Of a DNA stretch of 64,000 bases, positions 52,394 to 62,027 are shown in pieces (position 1 is the stretch's first letter; each line of letters starts with the position of its first letter). Below the pieces are notes generated by a model, which was not told where the DNA came from, ran no database searches, and saw only the letters and a program-made list of their open reading frames with translations. A program made the translations under genes and the position numbers. The stretch comes from Paenibacillus sp. FSL R10-2734 (GTDB lineage Bacteria; Bacillota; Bacilli; Paenibacillales; Paenibacillaceae), in assembly GCF_037963865.1 (NCBI RefSeq), contig NZ_CP150170.1, positions 4,774,001 through 4,838,000 of the forward strand. Reading direction: 5' to 3'.

Positions 52394-53953
52394 TCATCTT
52401 TTTGTTTGTAACGTTAATTGGTACAGCTTACTATTCCACTCTGCAGCATCACCTAGTGCCTTAGCCAAAGCTGCAGCTGGAACAAGTGATGTATAACTTA
52501 CTTTAATGGCGCTCTCTTTAAAAATGATTTTCTTGCCTTCTTTCGAGAGTGTCATATCTCCGTCCCATGAAAGGGTATAGCCTAGACTTTCCGCCACTTC
52601 CCTAATTGGTACTCTTACACTTCCATCCAAGAATATAGCAGACTGTGCGGAGTCGATCTTTTTCCCATCCACAATCACAGAAACAGGCTTCAATATAGGA
52701 GATACAGTAAAAGGACGTGAATCAAGCGTACTAATTCCAAGTTGACCAAACATATTCGTCCCCCAGGCCACTGCTGTTCCATCCTTCAAAACTGCATATT
52801 TACTATTTTCCCCTGTAGCAAAAGAACTTGGACTGCTCAAGCCTTTAATTTGTTTAGGCTGAGTAAAGACCCATTTACTATCGGTTGATGATTGGGTATT
52901 CCATGTCCACACGGTTCCATCCTGCTTAACCGCTACAAAGCCGTCTAAATCCAGCGTAAGTTTGGAGATTGGCTTTACGACTGTGATCTTTTGCAGACCT
53001 TTCAATAAGGTACCAGCTTTCCATCCCCAGTATTCTCCTTTTTTATTCTTAACAAGATTGAACCCATTTTTAGTCTGAACAGATACAATATCCGAAAGTC
53101 CCGTCATTTTCTTCATCGTGATTTTATTATAATTATTGCTGTCAATCGTTCCCCAAACGCTTCCACTCTCGGTTAAAGCCAGTATACTGCGATCGCTCAT
53201 AGAAACGGACTTCACATGGTATAAATCCTTAACTGGTGTCGGTTTCTTCACCGCGTTTGTATTCTCTATTTGCGGGTTAGCGCTCCATGTCCACAGGGTA
53301 CCGTTTGTTCGAATCGCGGCCTGATAAGCACTGCTCCCGATCCACTTCACCTCACTTAAACCCTGCACCTTGGTGGCAGCAGGAAGCGCTGTATAACCTG
53401 TGTCAGAAGCTTCTGGAGAACTCCACTGAAGTACACTTCCATCCTTTTTCAAAGCTAAAGTATTGTGTAATCCTGAGGTTATACTAACTACATCTGTCAT
53501 CCCCGAGATCAACTGAGGTAGCAGAACCTTGTGTTGTTTGGAGCTTGCCCCATTTCCAGCTTCTGCTGCATTCTTGTCCCGATAATCTCCCCAAGCCTTA
53601 ACCGTTCCATCTTCCTTCAGCGCTACAAAATAAGCTCCACCGATTTCTAACTGCTTCGTATGATCAAGCGCTGTTATACTATGGGGAGTAATCGTCCAAC
53701 CCTCAGGACCTGCAATTCCATTAGCAAATTGTCCATAAATATTACTCCCCCAAGACCACACGGTTCCGTCCGTCCCCACTGCAAAGGAGCTCCCTCCCCA
53801 AAAACCAGACGTAGCAACAATTTCCTTAATTCCACTCAGCTTCGCTGATGATGGAGCTGCATTTATAGTTTGCGGGACTGACATAACTGCCATAAAAGTA
53901 GAACAAACAACCAAACTACACAGCCGTAGCTTCCTTGCAAATAAGTTCATCAT
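52394..53953 (-). CDS. Secreted RCC1-repeat protein with copper amine oxidase-type N domain
   Basis: A 519-aa exported protein with a signal peptide (residues 1-32, AxA cleavage near INAAPSS). At least five RCC1-type blades follow (GTDGTVWSWGSNIYGQF, KEDGTVKAWGD, KKDGSVLQWSS, KQDGTVWTWNT, LKDGTAVAWGTNMFGQLG). A C-terminal Cu-amine-oxidase-N-like domain shows VDGKKIDSAQSAIFLDGSVRVPIREVAESLGY. Such domains occur on Paenibacillus extracellular proteins and act in wall or matrix attachment, not oxidase chemistry. Function: cell-surface propeller of unknown ligand. Confidence 0.88.
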   Translation of the reverse strand: MMNLFARKLRLCSLVVCSTFMAVMSVPQTINAAPSSAKLSGIKEIVATSGFWGGSSFAVGTDGTVWSWGSNIYGQFANGIAGPEGWTITPHSITALDHTKQLEIGGAYFVALKEDGTVKAWGDYRDKNAAEAGNGASSKQHKVLLPQLISGMTDVVSITSGLHNTLALKKDGSVLQWSSPEASDTGYTALPAATKVQGLSEVKWIGSSAYQAAIRTNGTLWTWSANPQIENTNAVKKPTPVKDLYHVKSVSMSDRSILALTESGSVWGTIDSNNYNKITMKKMTGLSDIVSVQTKNGFNLVKNKKGEYWGWKAGTLLKGLQKITVVKPISKLTLDLDGFVAVKQDGTVWTWNTQSSTDSKWVFTQPKQIKGLSSPSSFATGENSKYAVLKDGTAVAWGTNMFGQLGISTLDSRPFTVSPILKPVSVIVDGKKIDSAQSAIFLDGSVRVPIREVAESLGYTLSWDGDMTLSKEGKKIIFKESAIKVSYTSLVPAAALAKALGDAAEWNSKLYQLTLQTKR

Positions 53954-54141
53954 ATTTTTCCTTTCATATGATATTATTGTAATTATTATTCATATTACAC
54001 TAAGACATATAAACCTGCTTAGAGTTGTATTATTTTTATATCCCGGGATTCAGATTGTTTTGAATTATGTTATAATTACGCTGCCTTAGATCTACTCTTT
54101 TCAATCGCAAAACCGGAACCAAATGATTATGGAGGGAAGTT

Positions 54142-54813
54142 ATGCTTAAATTTATAGGTGTTTTACTGCTCTTCAGATTAGTGGGTAACCCTTTTCTGGC
54201 TATATTCATCCTGCTTTTAATCTTGTATTTCTTGGATCGGCGATATGTGGGCATCTTCCCCAGCATTACAAAGCCCTTCAAAAGAATGCGTCAAATTTCC
54301 AAGCTACGTACAACCATTTCTTTGAACCCTAATGATGTCTCATCCAAATTTGATTTAGCGCGGAGTTTGGCAGAACGTAAAAAATACAGAGAAGCGAAGG
54401 ATCTCCTACTCCAAATCGAGGATCGCTATGAACAATCTGCTGAGTATTGGGTAGAGCTCGGACATGTGAATCTTAAGCTAGGCGCTTTGGAGGAAGGCGA
54501 GGCACAAATGCTTCATGGTCTGGAGATCAACCGTAAGGCTCGATATGGACAGCCGTATCTTTGGTTAGCGGAAACTTTCCGCCATACGAATCATGATAAA
54601 GCATTACATTACGTTACTCAGTATCAAGAAATACAGTCTTCTTCTTCTGAGGCGTATTATCTAGCTGGCTCGATGTATAAAGCGCTTGGTAGATCAGAGG
54701 ATGCAAAACGAGCTTTCGAAGAGTCCACCGCTGTTTATCGTTCACTACCGAAATATAAAAAACGGCAGGAACGCGGATGGGCGTTGCGCAGCTTTTTCGC
54801 CAAGCTGAAATAA
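54142..54813 (+). CDS. Membrane-anchored tetratricopeptide protein
   Basis: A 223-aa protein. Two close TM helices span residues 3-32, followed by a cytoplasmic domain with TPR-like helices (FDLARSLAERKKYREAKDLLLQI, AEYWVELGHVNLKLGALEEGEAQMLHGL, EAYYLAGSMYKALGRSEDAKRAFEES). It is probably a scaffold; partner unknown. A GGAGGGAAGTT site precedes the ATG. Confidence 0.85.
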   Translation: MLKFIGVLLLFRLVGNPFLAIFILLLILYFLDRRYVGIFPSITKPFKRMRQISKLRTTISLNPNDVSSKFDLARSLAERKKYREAKDLLLQIEDRYEQSAEYWVELGHVNLKLGALEEGEAQMLHGLEINRKARYGQPYLWLAETFRHTNHDKALHYVTQYQEIQSSSSEAYYLAGSMYKALGRSEDAKRAFEESTAVYRSLPKYKKRQERGWALRSFFAKLK

Positions 54814-54833
54814 ACTTATCGACTCTTCAACTC

Positions 54834-54883
54834 AAAAATACGGAAATCATTTCTTATTATCAGAAATGGTTTCCGTATTTTTT
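54834..54883. terminator. Bidirectional terminator between the TPR gene and LPMO
   Basis: AATACGGAAAxCATTTCT with its complement, flanked by A- and T-runs. Confidence 0.88.
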
Positions 54884-54884
54884 A

Positions 54885-56288
54885 TTAGTTCGTTACTAAT
54901 TTCCACAGTGACAATGCCGACTCAGGATTCCAGTTGTTATCACCATAACTTCTAAATGTCACTCGGGCTTCATAAAGGTTACCCTTGTATTCAACTTTTG
55001 TTCCTACAATGTACAAGCCGGTTGCATTCCAAGCTGCTACTTCTGGTAATACGGGTTTCACAAGCGTTGTAACTGTAAACGAAGCGCTCTTATCTGAAGC
55101 ATTACCAGCAGCGTCTACAGCTCTCACCTGATAATTGTACGTGGTGGAAGCTTGAACAGTTAAATCCGTATAAGCAGTTCCATTGGTTTGGGTCAATTCA
55201 ACACCATCTCGATACACAACATAATGATCAACACCTACATTATCTTGGGCGGCATTCCACATTAGATTAACACTATTGTGCTTCACAGACATGGTATGCA
55301 GTCCCTCTACCATCGAAGGCTTTACAGTATCTGGTGTTTCCACTGGAGGTATAACCACTTCCGGGTTGGGCGTATTAACAACGATAATGTTACTTGAATT
55401 GGACTTGTTTCCTGCACGATCCACCGCAACGATATAATATGTATAGATTTTATCTGGTTCTACAATTATGTCTTTATAGCTCGTTGTGGAGGATGTACCA
55501 ATTTGTTTCGCTATACCTACGCTATCCCCGCGGTAAATCACATAATGATCTACGCCTACGTTATCTGTTGCAGCATTCCACATAAGGTCTACACTGCTGG
55601 ATTCTACACTCATCGAATGTAACCCTGTTACAGTTGACGGCTTCTCTGTGTCTGGTTGTACCCCAGATCCTGAATCACCGTTCTTTAAATTCACGTCAAT
55701 TACTTGGTAGAAAGCATTCGCCGTATCCTCAATATCCCACACTGCCAAAATAACATGGTATCCACTGCGGTCTGTTGGGACATTTACTTTATGTGTCACA
55801 GAACGCTCAGGCTGTTTACCGCCATTCTCAAATGTTCCAATGAGCTCTAAATCAGCACGTTTAATTGGTGCATTGGGGTTCCAGCCTTTTTTTGTGATGT
55901 AATAATGCCATTTTGTTGTTCTATGCTGTGCTGTATGATACCAAGTGATATCATTTACTCCGCCAACCATATCGTGCTTAATCCAGCGATTACTTGATTG
56001 TTGATCCAGAATTCCTCCGAACATACCACCCGCAGATGCAATCTTCCCGTCCGCAGGACCCGCCAATGGGAAGCCTTTGGGTGCTTCTAGGCTCTGTGGC
56101 TCATATTGAACAGAACCCACATTATTCGCAGCACCAAGCTTTGCACGACTTGCCGGTTCGGATACATAACCGTGACCTAATGCTTTATCGGTATCGATAA
56201 GTCCTATTCCAGCAATAACCCCCGCTGTAATAACAAATGGAGCAACCTTCTTTACAATAATGCTGTTCTTCATGCTTACTTTCATCAT
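54885..56288 (-). CDS. Lytic polysaccharide monooxygenase AA10 with FnIII and chitin-binding modules
   Basis: A 467-aa secreted enzyme. After the signal peptide (cleaved at ALG|HGYV) the mature protein begins with His, the first copper ligand. The AA10 domain (about residues 39-205) has the second His in TAQHRTTKWHYYITK and the typical NRWIKHDM. Two FnIII modules follow (about 220-308 and 322-412), then a CBM5/12-like module at the end (AAWNATGLYIVGTKVEYKGNLYEAR). It cleaves crystalline chitin or cellulose oxidatively; the carbohydrate module favours chitin. The two FnIII domains are near copies. Confidence 0.94.
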   Translation of the reverse strand: MMKVSMKNSIIVKKVAPFVITAGVIAGIGLIDTDKALGHGYVSEPASRAKLGAANNVGSVQYEPQSLEAPKGFPLAGPADGKIASAGGMFGGILDQQSSNRWIKHDMVGGVNDITWYHTAQHRTTKWHYYITKKGWNPNAPIKRADLELIGTFENGGKQPERSVTHKVNVPTDRSGYHVILAVWDIEDTANAFYQVIDVNLKNGDSGSGVQPDTEKPSTVTGLHSMSVESSSVDLMWNAATDNVGVDHYVIYRGDSVGIAKQIGTSSTTSYKDIIVEPDKIYTYYIVAVDRAGNKSNSSNIIVVNTPNPEVVIPPVETPDTVKPSMVEGLHTMSVKHNSVNLMWNAAQDNVGVDHYVVYRDGVELTQTNGTAYTDLTVQASTTYNYQVRAVDAAGNASDKSASFTVTTLVKPVLPEVAAWNATGLYIVGTKVEYKGNLYEARVTFRSYGDNNWNPESALSLWKLVTN

Positions 56289-56483
56289 TCATCATCTCGC
56301 TTTCTAGTTGTAATTTGGATGCTTTGAAAACGTATTCGAAGTTATTATAAATTTCCGAAAACATATTAACAATAACCTAAAGAACCAGACGACAATGGAT
56401 AAAGGACCTATGACAATAGAACGGTTAGAGACTCCTCCCGCTGATAATATCCCATCCCATCGAATCGTTTCTTTCTACACATC
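56289..56483. promoter_or_regulatory. LPMO promoter region
   Basis: 195 bases between the LPMO start and the MMPL terminator. AT-rich, with no clear -35/-10 pair and no CRE-like site that I would defend. No coding content. Confidence 0.3.
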
Positions 56484-56520
56484 AAAAAGCCAGCCACCAA
56501 TAAATTAATCGGTGACTGGC
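56484..56520 (-). terminator. Terminator of the MMPL operon
   Basis: GCCAGTCACCGAT-type stem with its complement on the minus strand, followed by TTTTTG. Confidence 0.85.
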
Positions 56521-56575
56521 TGCAATAAAACTGCTTTGTTTGACTACTGACTCACAAATGGGATTCAGTCCCGGG

Positions 56576-59500
56576 TTACATATTTAAATCTTGCTTGGAA
56601 GCTTCCCCGCTTTGTTTAACCGAAAATGGCCACCAATTTCCCCGCCCGAAGATCCGTACCATAACAGGGACAAAGAACGGTAGGAATATTAAAGCATACA
56701 AGGCTAATCCTACGAGCACCACTGTTGCAATCTGCATCATCGACAATACCCCTGAAGGATACATCGAAGCAAATGTGCCGCCCAAAATAACTACGGCCGA
56801 AAGAATAACTGTACCCATATTGCGCATGGCGTGTAGAATCGCTTCTTTTACATCCCAAGTTTTATTTTCGTTAAACCGGGCCATTAAGAAAATGCTATAA
56901 TCCACACCCAGTGCGATCAGCATAACAAAACTAAAGAATGGCGTTGTCCAGGTAATCCCTTCAAAGTGCAGAAGGTTAACGAATATAGCCTCTGTAACGC
57001 CCAACGCTGAAAAGTAAGTGATCAAAAGTGAAATAATAAGGTAAATCGGCATTACAATGGAACGAAGCAGCAACACTAATATGATGAAAATACCGCTCAG
57101 CATCAAGATAACTGTACGTGTATAGTCTTCGTTGGAAATGTTCCGCAAATCGCTTTGACTGCTTGTAACTCCGCTAATAGCTGTTTCAGCATTTTCAAGC
57201 TTCGTACCTTTAACCGCACGATCGACAGCTGCTTGAATATCACCTACACTGTCTATAGCCTCTGAGCTATATGGATTCTCGGTGAATACCACATCCAAAG
57301 TCATAACCTTACGGTCATCAGACAAGTAAGTATCAAATACCTGCTCCATGCCTTCAGCTTTAAGTGCCTCAGCTGGTACGAAGAATCCGCTCAGCTCATC
57401 ATCCTTAGCCGCTTGAATCTGATTCAAGTATTCTTGTGCTGAGCCCAGACCGCTTGTGATTTGCTTCAATCCATCCGCACTATCGCTTAGTCCAGTGGTT
57501 AAGGCTCCTATCTGCCCTGTCAATTCACCAAAACCATCCGCAAGCTGCTGCTGCCCCCCTTGCAATTGATCAAGACCACTTGAGATGGATGGAATCTTAT
57601 CTACGATCTGCCCTTGGCCTGCTGCCGCCTGCTCGAGTCCAGATTGTAGTTGTCCGATTCCGGCTACAAGCTTAGCTAAACCTTGCGCGAGCGCGGTTTG
57701 CCCGGCTGCAGCTTTAGCATAACCGGCATTCGCCTCATTTAAGCCAGTAGCTGCGCCTTTAAGCTGTTCTGAAACTTGACCAAGACCAGCTGCCAGCTGT
57801 GCTGCACCCGTACCACTCTGTGCTACTGTACCTTTGATCGTCAAATAATTTACATCCTGAACAATTTCCGGATAACTGCTCTCTAGGCCAGCGAAGGAAC
57901 CATCCAGTCCCTTTAATGCCTCTGCAACACCCTGTAGCTGCTTCGGTAGCTGCCCGAGTCCTTCATCCAGCGAACTTAAGCCGCCACCGATTTTTTTATA
58001 GCCCTCTAGTAGCTTTGCATTAGCATCCGCTAACTGTTTAGCACTTGTCGCCGCCTGCTGAAGACCGGCTTTGATCTCACCTGCACCGGCAGAGCCACTC
58101 TTTATCCCACTCTCAATCCGGGTAAGCCCATCGCCTAAAGCAACGATTCCATCTTTAAGATCTGCTGTGCCTTCCGTTAACTTAGCACTACCAGCAACAG
58201 CTTCTGTAAGTTTTGGAGCATTATCGCTAAGCTGTTTACTTGCTTCAGACAACCCGGTTTGAATCTTGGTTAGTCCTTCGTTACTTTGATCCAGTCCATC
58301 AGAAAGAGTGCCGACCTGATTCGGAATTAAGAAATCACTGATCAGCTCACCTGTTGGACGTGACATGCTACGAACGGATTTTACACTATCCACTTTTTCC
58401 AGCTCACGGCTGATTTTTTCCGCAAGTCCCAGATATTCTGAGTTGTCCATGCGGTCATCATTCTTAATTACGATCTTGCCAGGCATCGATTCACCTGGTC
58501 CGAAGCTCTCCGAAATAATATTAAACCCTTTTACCGAAGCATATTCTGAACCAATTTCCTCCAAGCTGTTAAAGGACAGCTTACCGCTATAAGTAACTAG
58601 GAATGGGGATACGATTACTGCAACGATTAGAAGAGCGGCCCACGGTCTTTTTAAGGAAAAAGAACCTGCCCATCCCCAAATACGGCTCTCACTATGCTCC
58701 AGCTTGCCACGGGAAGGCCAGAATAGCTTTTTGCCTAGAACAGCCATAAAGAAAGGAACAATCGTCACAAGTGCCAATAGCATAACTGCAATACCAACTG
58801 CAACAGCTACTGCTGAACGATAAAGGATAAATTTCGATAACCCAATCGCTACAAAACCTACAAACACCGCTAAGCCTGAATAGAACACCGTTCCTCCAGC
58901 TTTTCGATACGTTGCAATGATGGCACTTTTGGTATCTTCTGCGGTCATCAATTCTTCTTTAAAGCGACTGATCAGCAGAATACAATAATCCGTACCGATC
59001 CCGAACATGACCGCAACCATAAAGATTTGAGTAAAGGTAGATAAAGGAAAATCATAACGATCCACCAAACAAGCCACAACAGATTGGGATACAATATAAC
59101 TGATACCTACTGTCAGCAGCGGTACAAAAGGCGCTACGAATGAACGAAACACGACGAATAGAATAAGTAGAATAAAGACCACTGTAATATACTCCGACTT
59201 CTTTAGCCCTGCTTCTGAGCTTGCGATCATATCCTCTGTTATAAGACCTTCACTGGTCAAATAATGATCTGCTTTAACACCCGAGAGCATCTCATCCACT
59301 TTATCTGGCAGCGCAGTAACAGCCTCTCCTTCACCTTTTACAGACAACGCCACCATAATGGTCTTGCCATCTTTGGCAATCAGCGTATCCTTAAGCTCGC
59401 TTTGTGAAAAAGGATCGGTGATGGAATCTAACTGCAGAGCTTCCTTATTTGCAGCCAGCTTCTCAACGCCCTGCTGAATACTTGCTGTTTCTTCTGCTCC

Positions 59501-59737
59501 GATTCCCTTTGGGTTATTAAATACAAGAGCTACTTGATGGAGCGATTCTCCTCCCTTGTCATTTGCCGCTTCCTTCATGATTTCCGCTGCTCTAGATGAA
59601 GGGTATCCCTCTGGAACGGTAACCTGCCCCTTCTCACGGACAAGATCAGAGAACGATGGGGCGGTCATGACTAGCACTACCGCTACCGCGAGCCAGATTG
59701 CGATAACCGCCCATCTTGCTTTTAGAATCGTCTTCAT
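56576..59737 (-). CDS. MMPL/RND-family transporter (YdgH/YdfJ-like)
   Basis: A 1053-aa efflux-type membrane protein with two halves. Each half has an MMPL membrane domain of about six TM helices, residues about 170-370 (GIGTDYCILLISRFKEEL) and about 850-1040 (LGVDYSIFLMARFNENK). The Asp pair in GTDY/GVDY marks RND-type proton coupling. Between them lies a long extracytoplasmic region, residues about 480-730, of coiled-coil heptads (GL/AGL repeats as in YhgE/Pip-like proteins). Overlaps the MarR gene by four bases. Confidence 0.93.
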   Translation of the reverse strand: MKTILKARWAVIAIWLAVAVVLVMTAPSFSDLVREKGQVTVPEGYPSSRAAEIMKEAANDKGGESLHQVALVFNNPKGIGAEETASIQQGVEKLAANKEALQLDSITDPFSQSELKDTLIAKDGKTIMVALSVKGEGEAVTALPDKVDEMLSGVKADHYLTSEGLITEDMIASSEAGLKKSEYITVVFILLILFVVFRSFVAPFVPLLTVGISYIVSQSVVACLVDRYDFPLSTFTQIFMVAVMFGIGTDYCILLISRFKEELMTAEDTKSAIIATYRKAGGTVFYSGLAVFVGFVAIGLSKFILYRSAVAVAVGIAVMLLALVTIVPFFMAVLGKKLFWPSRGKLEHSESRIWGWAGSFSLKRPWAALLIVAVIVSPFLVTYSGKLSFNSLEEIGSEYASVKGFNIISESFGPGESMPGKIVIKNDDRMDNSEYLGLAEKISRELEKVDSVKSVRSMSRPTGELISDFLIPNQVGTLSDGLDQSNEGLTKIQTGLSEASKQLSDNAPKLTEAVAGSAKLTEGTADLKDGIVALGDGLTRIESGIKSGSAGAGEIKAGLQQAATSAKQLADANAKLLEGYKKIGGGLSSLDEGLGQLPKQLQGVAEALKGLDGSFAGLESSYPEIVQDVNYLTIKGTVAQSGTGAAQLAAGLGQVSEQLKGAATGLNEANAGYAKAAAGQTALAQGLAKLVAGIGQLQSGLEQAAAGQGQIVDKIPSISSGLDQLQGGQQQLADGFGELTGQIGALTTGLSDSADGLKQITSGLGSAQEYLNQIQAAKDDELSGFFVPAEALKAEGMEQVFDTYLSDDRKVMTLDVVFTENPYSSEAIDSVGDIQAAVDRAVKGTKLENAETAISGVTSSQSDLRNISNEDYTRTVILMLSGIFIILVLLLRSIVMPIYLIISLLITYFSALGVTEAIFVNLLHFEGITWTTPFFSFVMLIALGVDYSIFLMARFNENKTWDVKEAILHAMRNMGTVILSAVVILGGTFASMYPSGVLSMMQIATVVLVGLALYALIFLPFFVPVMVRIFGRGNWWPFSVKQSGEASKQDLNM

Positions 59738-60186
59738 TGATTCTTCCCTCCATCATCTTGAATTAAAATCGCCAATTTCTCGAACATCATAACGAACATC
59801 TCAATATCCTTCTCTTCAAAATGTAACAAATACGGGGCTACCACTTCATGTACTTGCGTTTCTGCCGCTTCAAATACTCTTTTACCGTGCTCAGTCATCG
59901 ATAAATACACCTGACGTCGGTCATTCTCGTCACGTGTTCGTTCGATTATTCCCGCCTGCACTAATCTGTTGATTATCGCTGTAATAGAACTTTTACCTAC
60001 ACAAAAAGTTTCTGCTAGATATGTAGAAGTACATTGTTCCTGAGCATTAATCAGACGCAGAATCTGATACTGATCATTCGTTGTATCTGCAGCAATGCTA
60101 TCTTTAATTCTTGCGGCTACTTGTCTGGTCACCATCATATAAGCATCCATGTAACGGTTAATCCAATGCTGAACTTCATCCTCCAA
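59734..60186 (-). CDS. MarR-family regulator
   Basis: A 150-aa winged-helix regulator. It has DQYQILRLINAQEQCTSTYLAETFCVGKSSITAIINRLVQAGIIERTRDENDRRQVYLSMTEHG, the canonical HTH and wing with DxRxR-like DENDRRQ. First gene of an operon with the MMPL transporter, a Bacillus-like YdgG-YdgH pairing, so it probably represses the pair until a ligand binds. ATG 60186 has AGGTAGGAAG upstream and a palindrome 27 bases before it. Confidence 0.93.
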   Translation of the reverse strand: MEDEVQHWINRYMDAYMMVTRQVAARIKDSIAADTTNDQYQILRLINAQEQCTSTYLAETFCVGKSSITAIINRLVQAGIIERTRDENDRRQVYLSMTEHGKRVFEAAETQVHEVVAPYLLHFEEKDIEMFVMMFEKLAILIQDDGGKNQ

Positions 60187-60212
60187 AGCTTCCTACCTCC
60201 AAAATATAGTTC

Positions 60213-60227
60213 AACTGTAGAACAGTT
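60213..60227. promoter_or_regulatory. MarR operator candidate
   Basis: AACTGT-AGA-ACAGTT, perfect six-base arms, lies 27-41 bases upstream of the MarR start. It sits within a wider partial symmetry from ATAGTTC to AAACTAT (about 60206-60242). Confidence 0.55.
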
Positions 60228-60309
60228 TCATTGTCAAACTATAATCCCATTTATTTCAAAAGTCAACTTACAAGCCTGCTGATCAATTTATGGTGTGGCT
60301 AACAAAAAA

Positions 60310-60334
60310 CAGGCCGAGAATTCGTCTCGACCTG
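60310..60334 (-). terminator. Terminator of the rpiA-vanZ-GNAT operon
   Basis: CAGGTCGAG-x-CGAATT-CTCGGCCTG on the minus strand, followed by T6. Confidence 0.88.
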
Positions 60335-60359
60335 CCATTGTATGTTTTCTAAAAAAACT

Positions 60360-60800
60360 TTATTCCTCATCCTCAATCTCTTCTACTTCATAGACACATC
60401 TCAGTGTTTCAATGCCAGCTGGATTTTCTCCGAGACTGTACACCATGAACCCAAGACTACGGTAGAAATCCGCAGCGATCTCATCCTCGGTTTCAGCTAC
60501 CAGATAACGCGGCTGACGCGTAGTAAGCAGCTCCAGAATCATCCCACGTGCATAACCTTTTCCTCTGTTCTCTGGCAATACAGCAATATGCCGAATATCC
60601 AATGAGCCATCTTCTGTTTCTTCGAAGCCTACGAGACCAAGCAGTAATTCTTCTTCTTCCCAGCCATATAGCTTTAGCCCGGCTTGTTCGCTATACTCAG
60701 ACAAAGTCTGCTGCAGGGCACTCGGATCATCAATGACCGCATAGGTCAACAGCTCGTTCACCTCAGGTGTACCGATGAGGGGTTTAAGATCCATCAACAT
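60360..60800 (-). CDS. GNAT-family N-acetyltransferase
   Basis: A 146-aa acetyltransferase with motif A as RHIAVLPENRGKGYARGMILELL (the acetyl-CoA pyrophosphate loop), preceded by LLGLVGFEE and followed by VAETEDEIAADFYRSLGFMVYSLGE. It starts three bases after the vanZ stop, so it is translationally linked to rpiA-vanZ. Substrate unknown. Confidence 0.9.
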   Translation of the reverse strand: MLMDLKPLIGTPEVNELLTYAVIDDPSALQQTLSEYSEQAGLKLYGWEEEELLLGLVGFEETEDGSLDIRHIAVLPENRGKGYARGMILELLTTRQPRYLVAETEDEIAADFYRSLGFMVYSLGENPAGIETLRCVYEVEEIEDEE

Positions 60801-60803
60801 TCT

Positions 60804-61283
60804 TCACATTTCTCCTTCTTTGTTACTTCTAAAGCTAATCACTCGAAACAATCCGTAGCCTGTCCAAATACCCAGCATGTTTAATAGTAAATCATCAATA
60901 TCGAAGCTTCCCACATGTAACAGCATTTGCAAGCATTCCAAAAGCAGTATACAAGGGACAGCATATAGCGAGATCCTAAGCCAAGATATCCGCGATGTCT
61001 TTACAAAAGGTGAAAGAAAACCAAATGGAATAAAAACCACGATATTTCCCAGTAGATTTACTAGCCGATTGATCAGCGATAACCCGTTATCCAAGTTGAA
61101 ATACAGTGACACCGTACGTAATGGAGCCAGATTGTAATGAAGAGATCCTCCGGTATGAGCTTCTCGTCCAAATCCGATAAACATCCAATAGATAACAGTA
61201 GCACTATACAGAGTTAGCACTATCCATGTCAATCCTCTTAGCAGCTGTGAACGGCTAGCTTCTCTATGTTTGCGGTTACTCAA
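60804..61283 (-). CDS. VanZ-family membrane protein
   Basis: A 159-aa protein with four or five TM helices and the VanZ motifs NLAPLRTVSLYF, NLLGNIVVFIPFGFLSPF and SFDIDDLLLNMLGIWTGYGLF. The start is TTG 61283, overlapping the rpiA stop (TTGA). Role uncertain; the family is not limited to glycopeptide resistance. Confidence 0.88.
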   Translation of the reverse strand: MSNRKHREASRSQLLRGLTWIVLTLYSATVIYWMFIGFGREAHTGGSLHYNLAPLRTVSLYFNLDNGLSLINRLVNLLGNIVVFIPFGFLSPFVKTSRISWLRISLYAVPCILLLECLQMLLHVGSFDIDDLLLNMLGIWTGYGLFRVISFRSNKEGEM

Positions 61284-61966
61284 TTCCTCGGCTGAGCTTC
61301 TATAATTTCAATACTTCCGTCATTTTTACCAATGATAGCCATCGCTGCGATTCCAATAAACAGACCGTGATCTACAACACCCGGGATGCTTTGAATGGTC
61401 AAGGCAAGCTTCGGCGCAGATTCAATCACTTCAAATCGGCAGTCCGCGATGTAGTTGCCATTATCCGTCTTGTACAGCTCATCTCCACTGCGACGCAATT
61501 CAGGATTACAACCTAGTTTAGCAAGCTCTGCCACTGTCCATTCCCAAGCAAAAGGAACGATTTCCACCGGTAGTGGATATTTGCCCAGTGTGTTCACGAC
61601 TTTACCTTCATCGGCAATCACAATCATACGAGTACTGTTACTAGCAACAATCTTCTCACGAAGTAAAGCGCCGCCCCCGCCTTTAATTAGCTGCAGATTG
61701 CTGTCAAGCTCGTCCGCTCCGTCAATAGTCAGGTCCAGACTATCAATATCAGCAAAAGCTACTAGTGGAATACCTAGTTCTCGCGCCTGCTCTTCAGATG
61801 CTTGTGAGGTTGCTACTGCGGTAATCTTTAGACCTTCGCTAACACGCTCTCCAAGCTTACGGATCGCCCAATATGCGGTTGATCCAGTACCCAGACCTAC
61901 TTTCATTCCATCTACTACGTATTCCACTGCTTTTTCTGCTGCTAATTGTTTAACATTGATACTCAT
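61280..61966 (-). CDS. rpiA: Ribose-5-phosphate isomerase A
   Basis: A 228-aa enzyme that interconverts ribose 5-phosphate and ribulose 5-phosphate. It has KVGLGTGSTAYWAIRKLG (phosphate loop), DLTIDGADELDSNLQLIKGGGGALLREKIVA (catalytic Asp/Lys region) and KVVNTLGKYPLPVEIVPFA. A transaldolase lies nearby at 63305 but is not in the same operon. First gene of the rpiA-vanZ-GNAT unit. Confidence 0.96.
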   Translation of the reverse strand: MSINVKQLAAEKAVEYVVDGMKVGLGTGSTAYWAIRKLGERVSEGLKITAVATSQASEEQARELGIPLVAFADIDSLDLTIDGADELDSNLQLIKGGGGALLREKIVASNSTRMIVIADEGKVVNTLGKYPLPVEIVPFAWEWTVAELAKLGCNPELRRSGDELYKTDNGNYIADCRFEVIESAPKLALTIQSIPGVVDHGLFIGIAAMAIIGKNDGSIEIIEAQPRN

Positions 61967-62027
61967 TTTAATACCCCCATGTTATCTGTTATAAAACTTA
62001 TATTGTAAAAAATGAAATCCCCATGAT

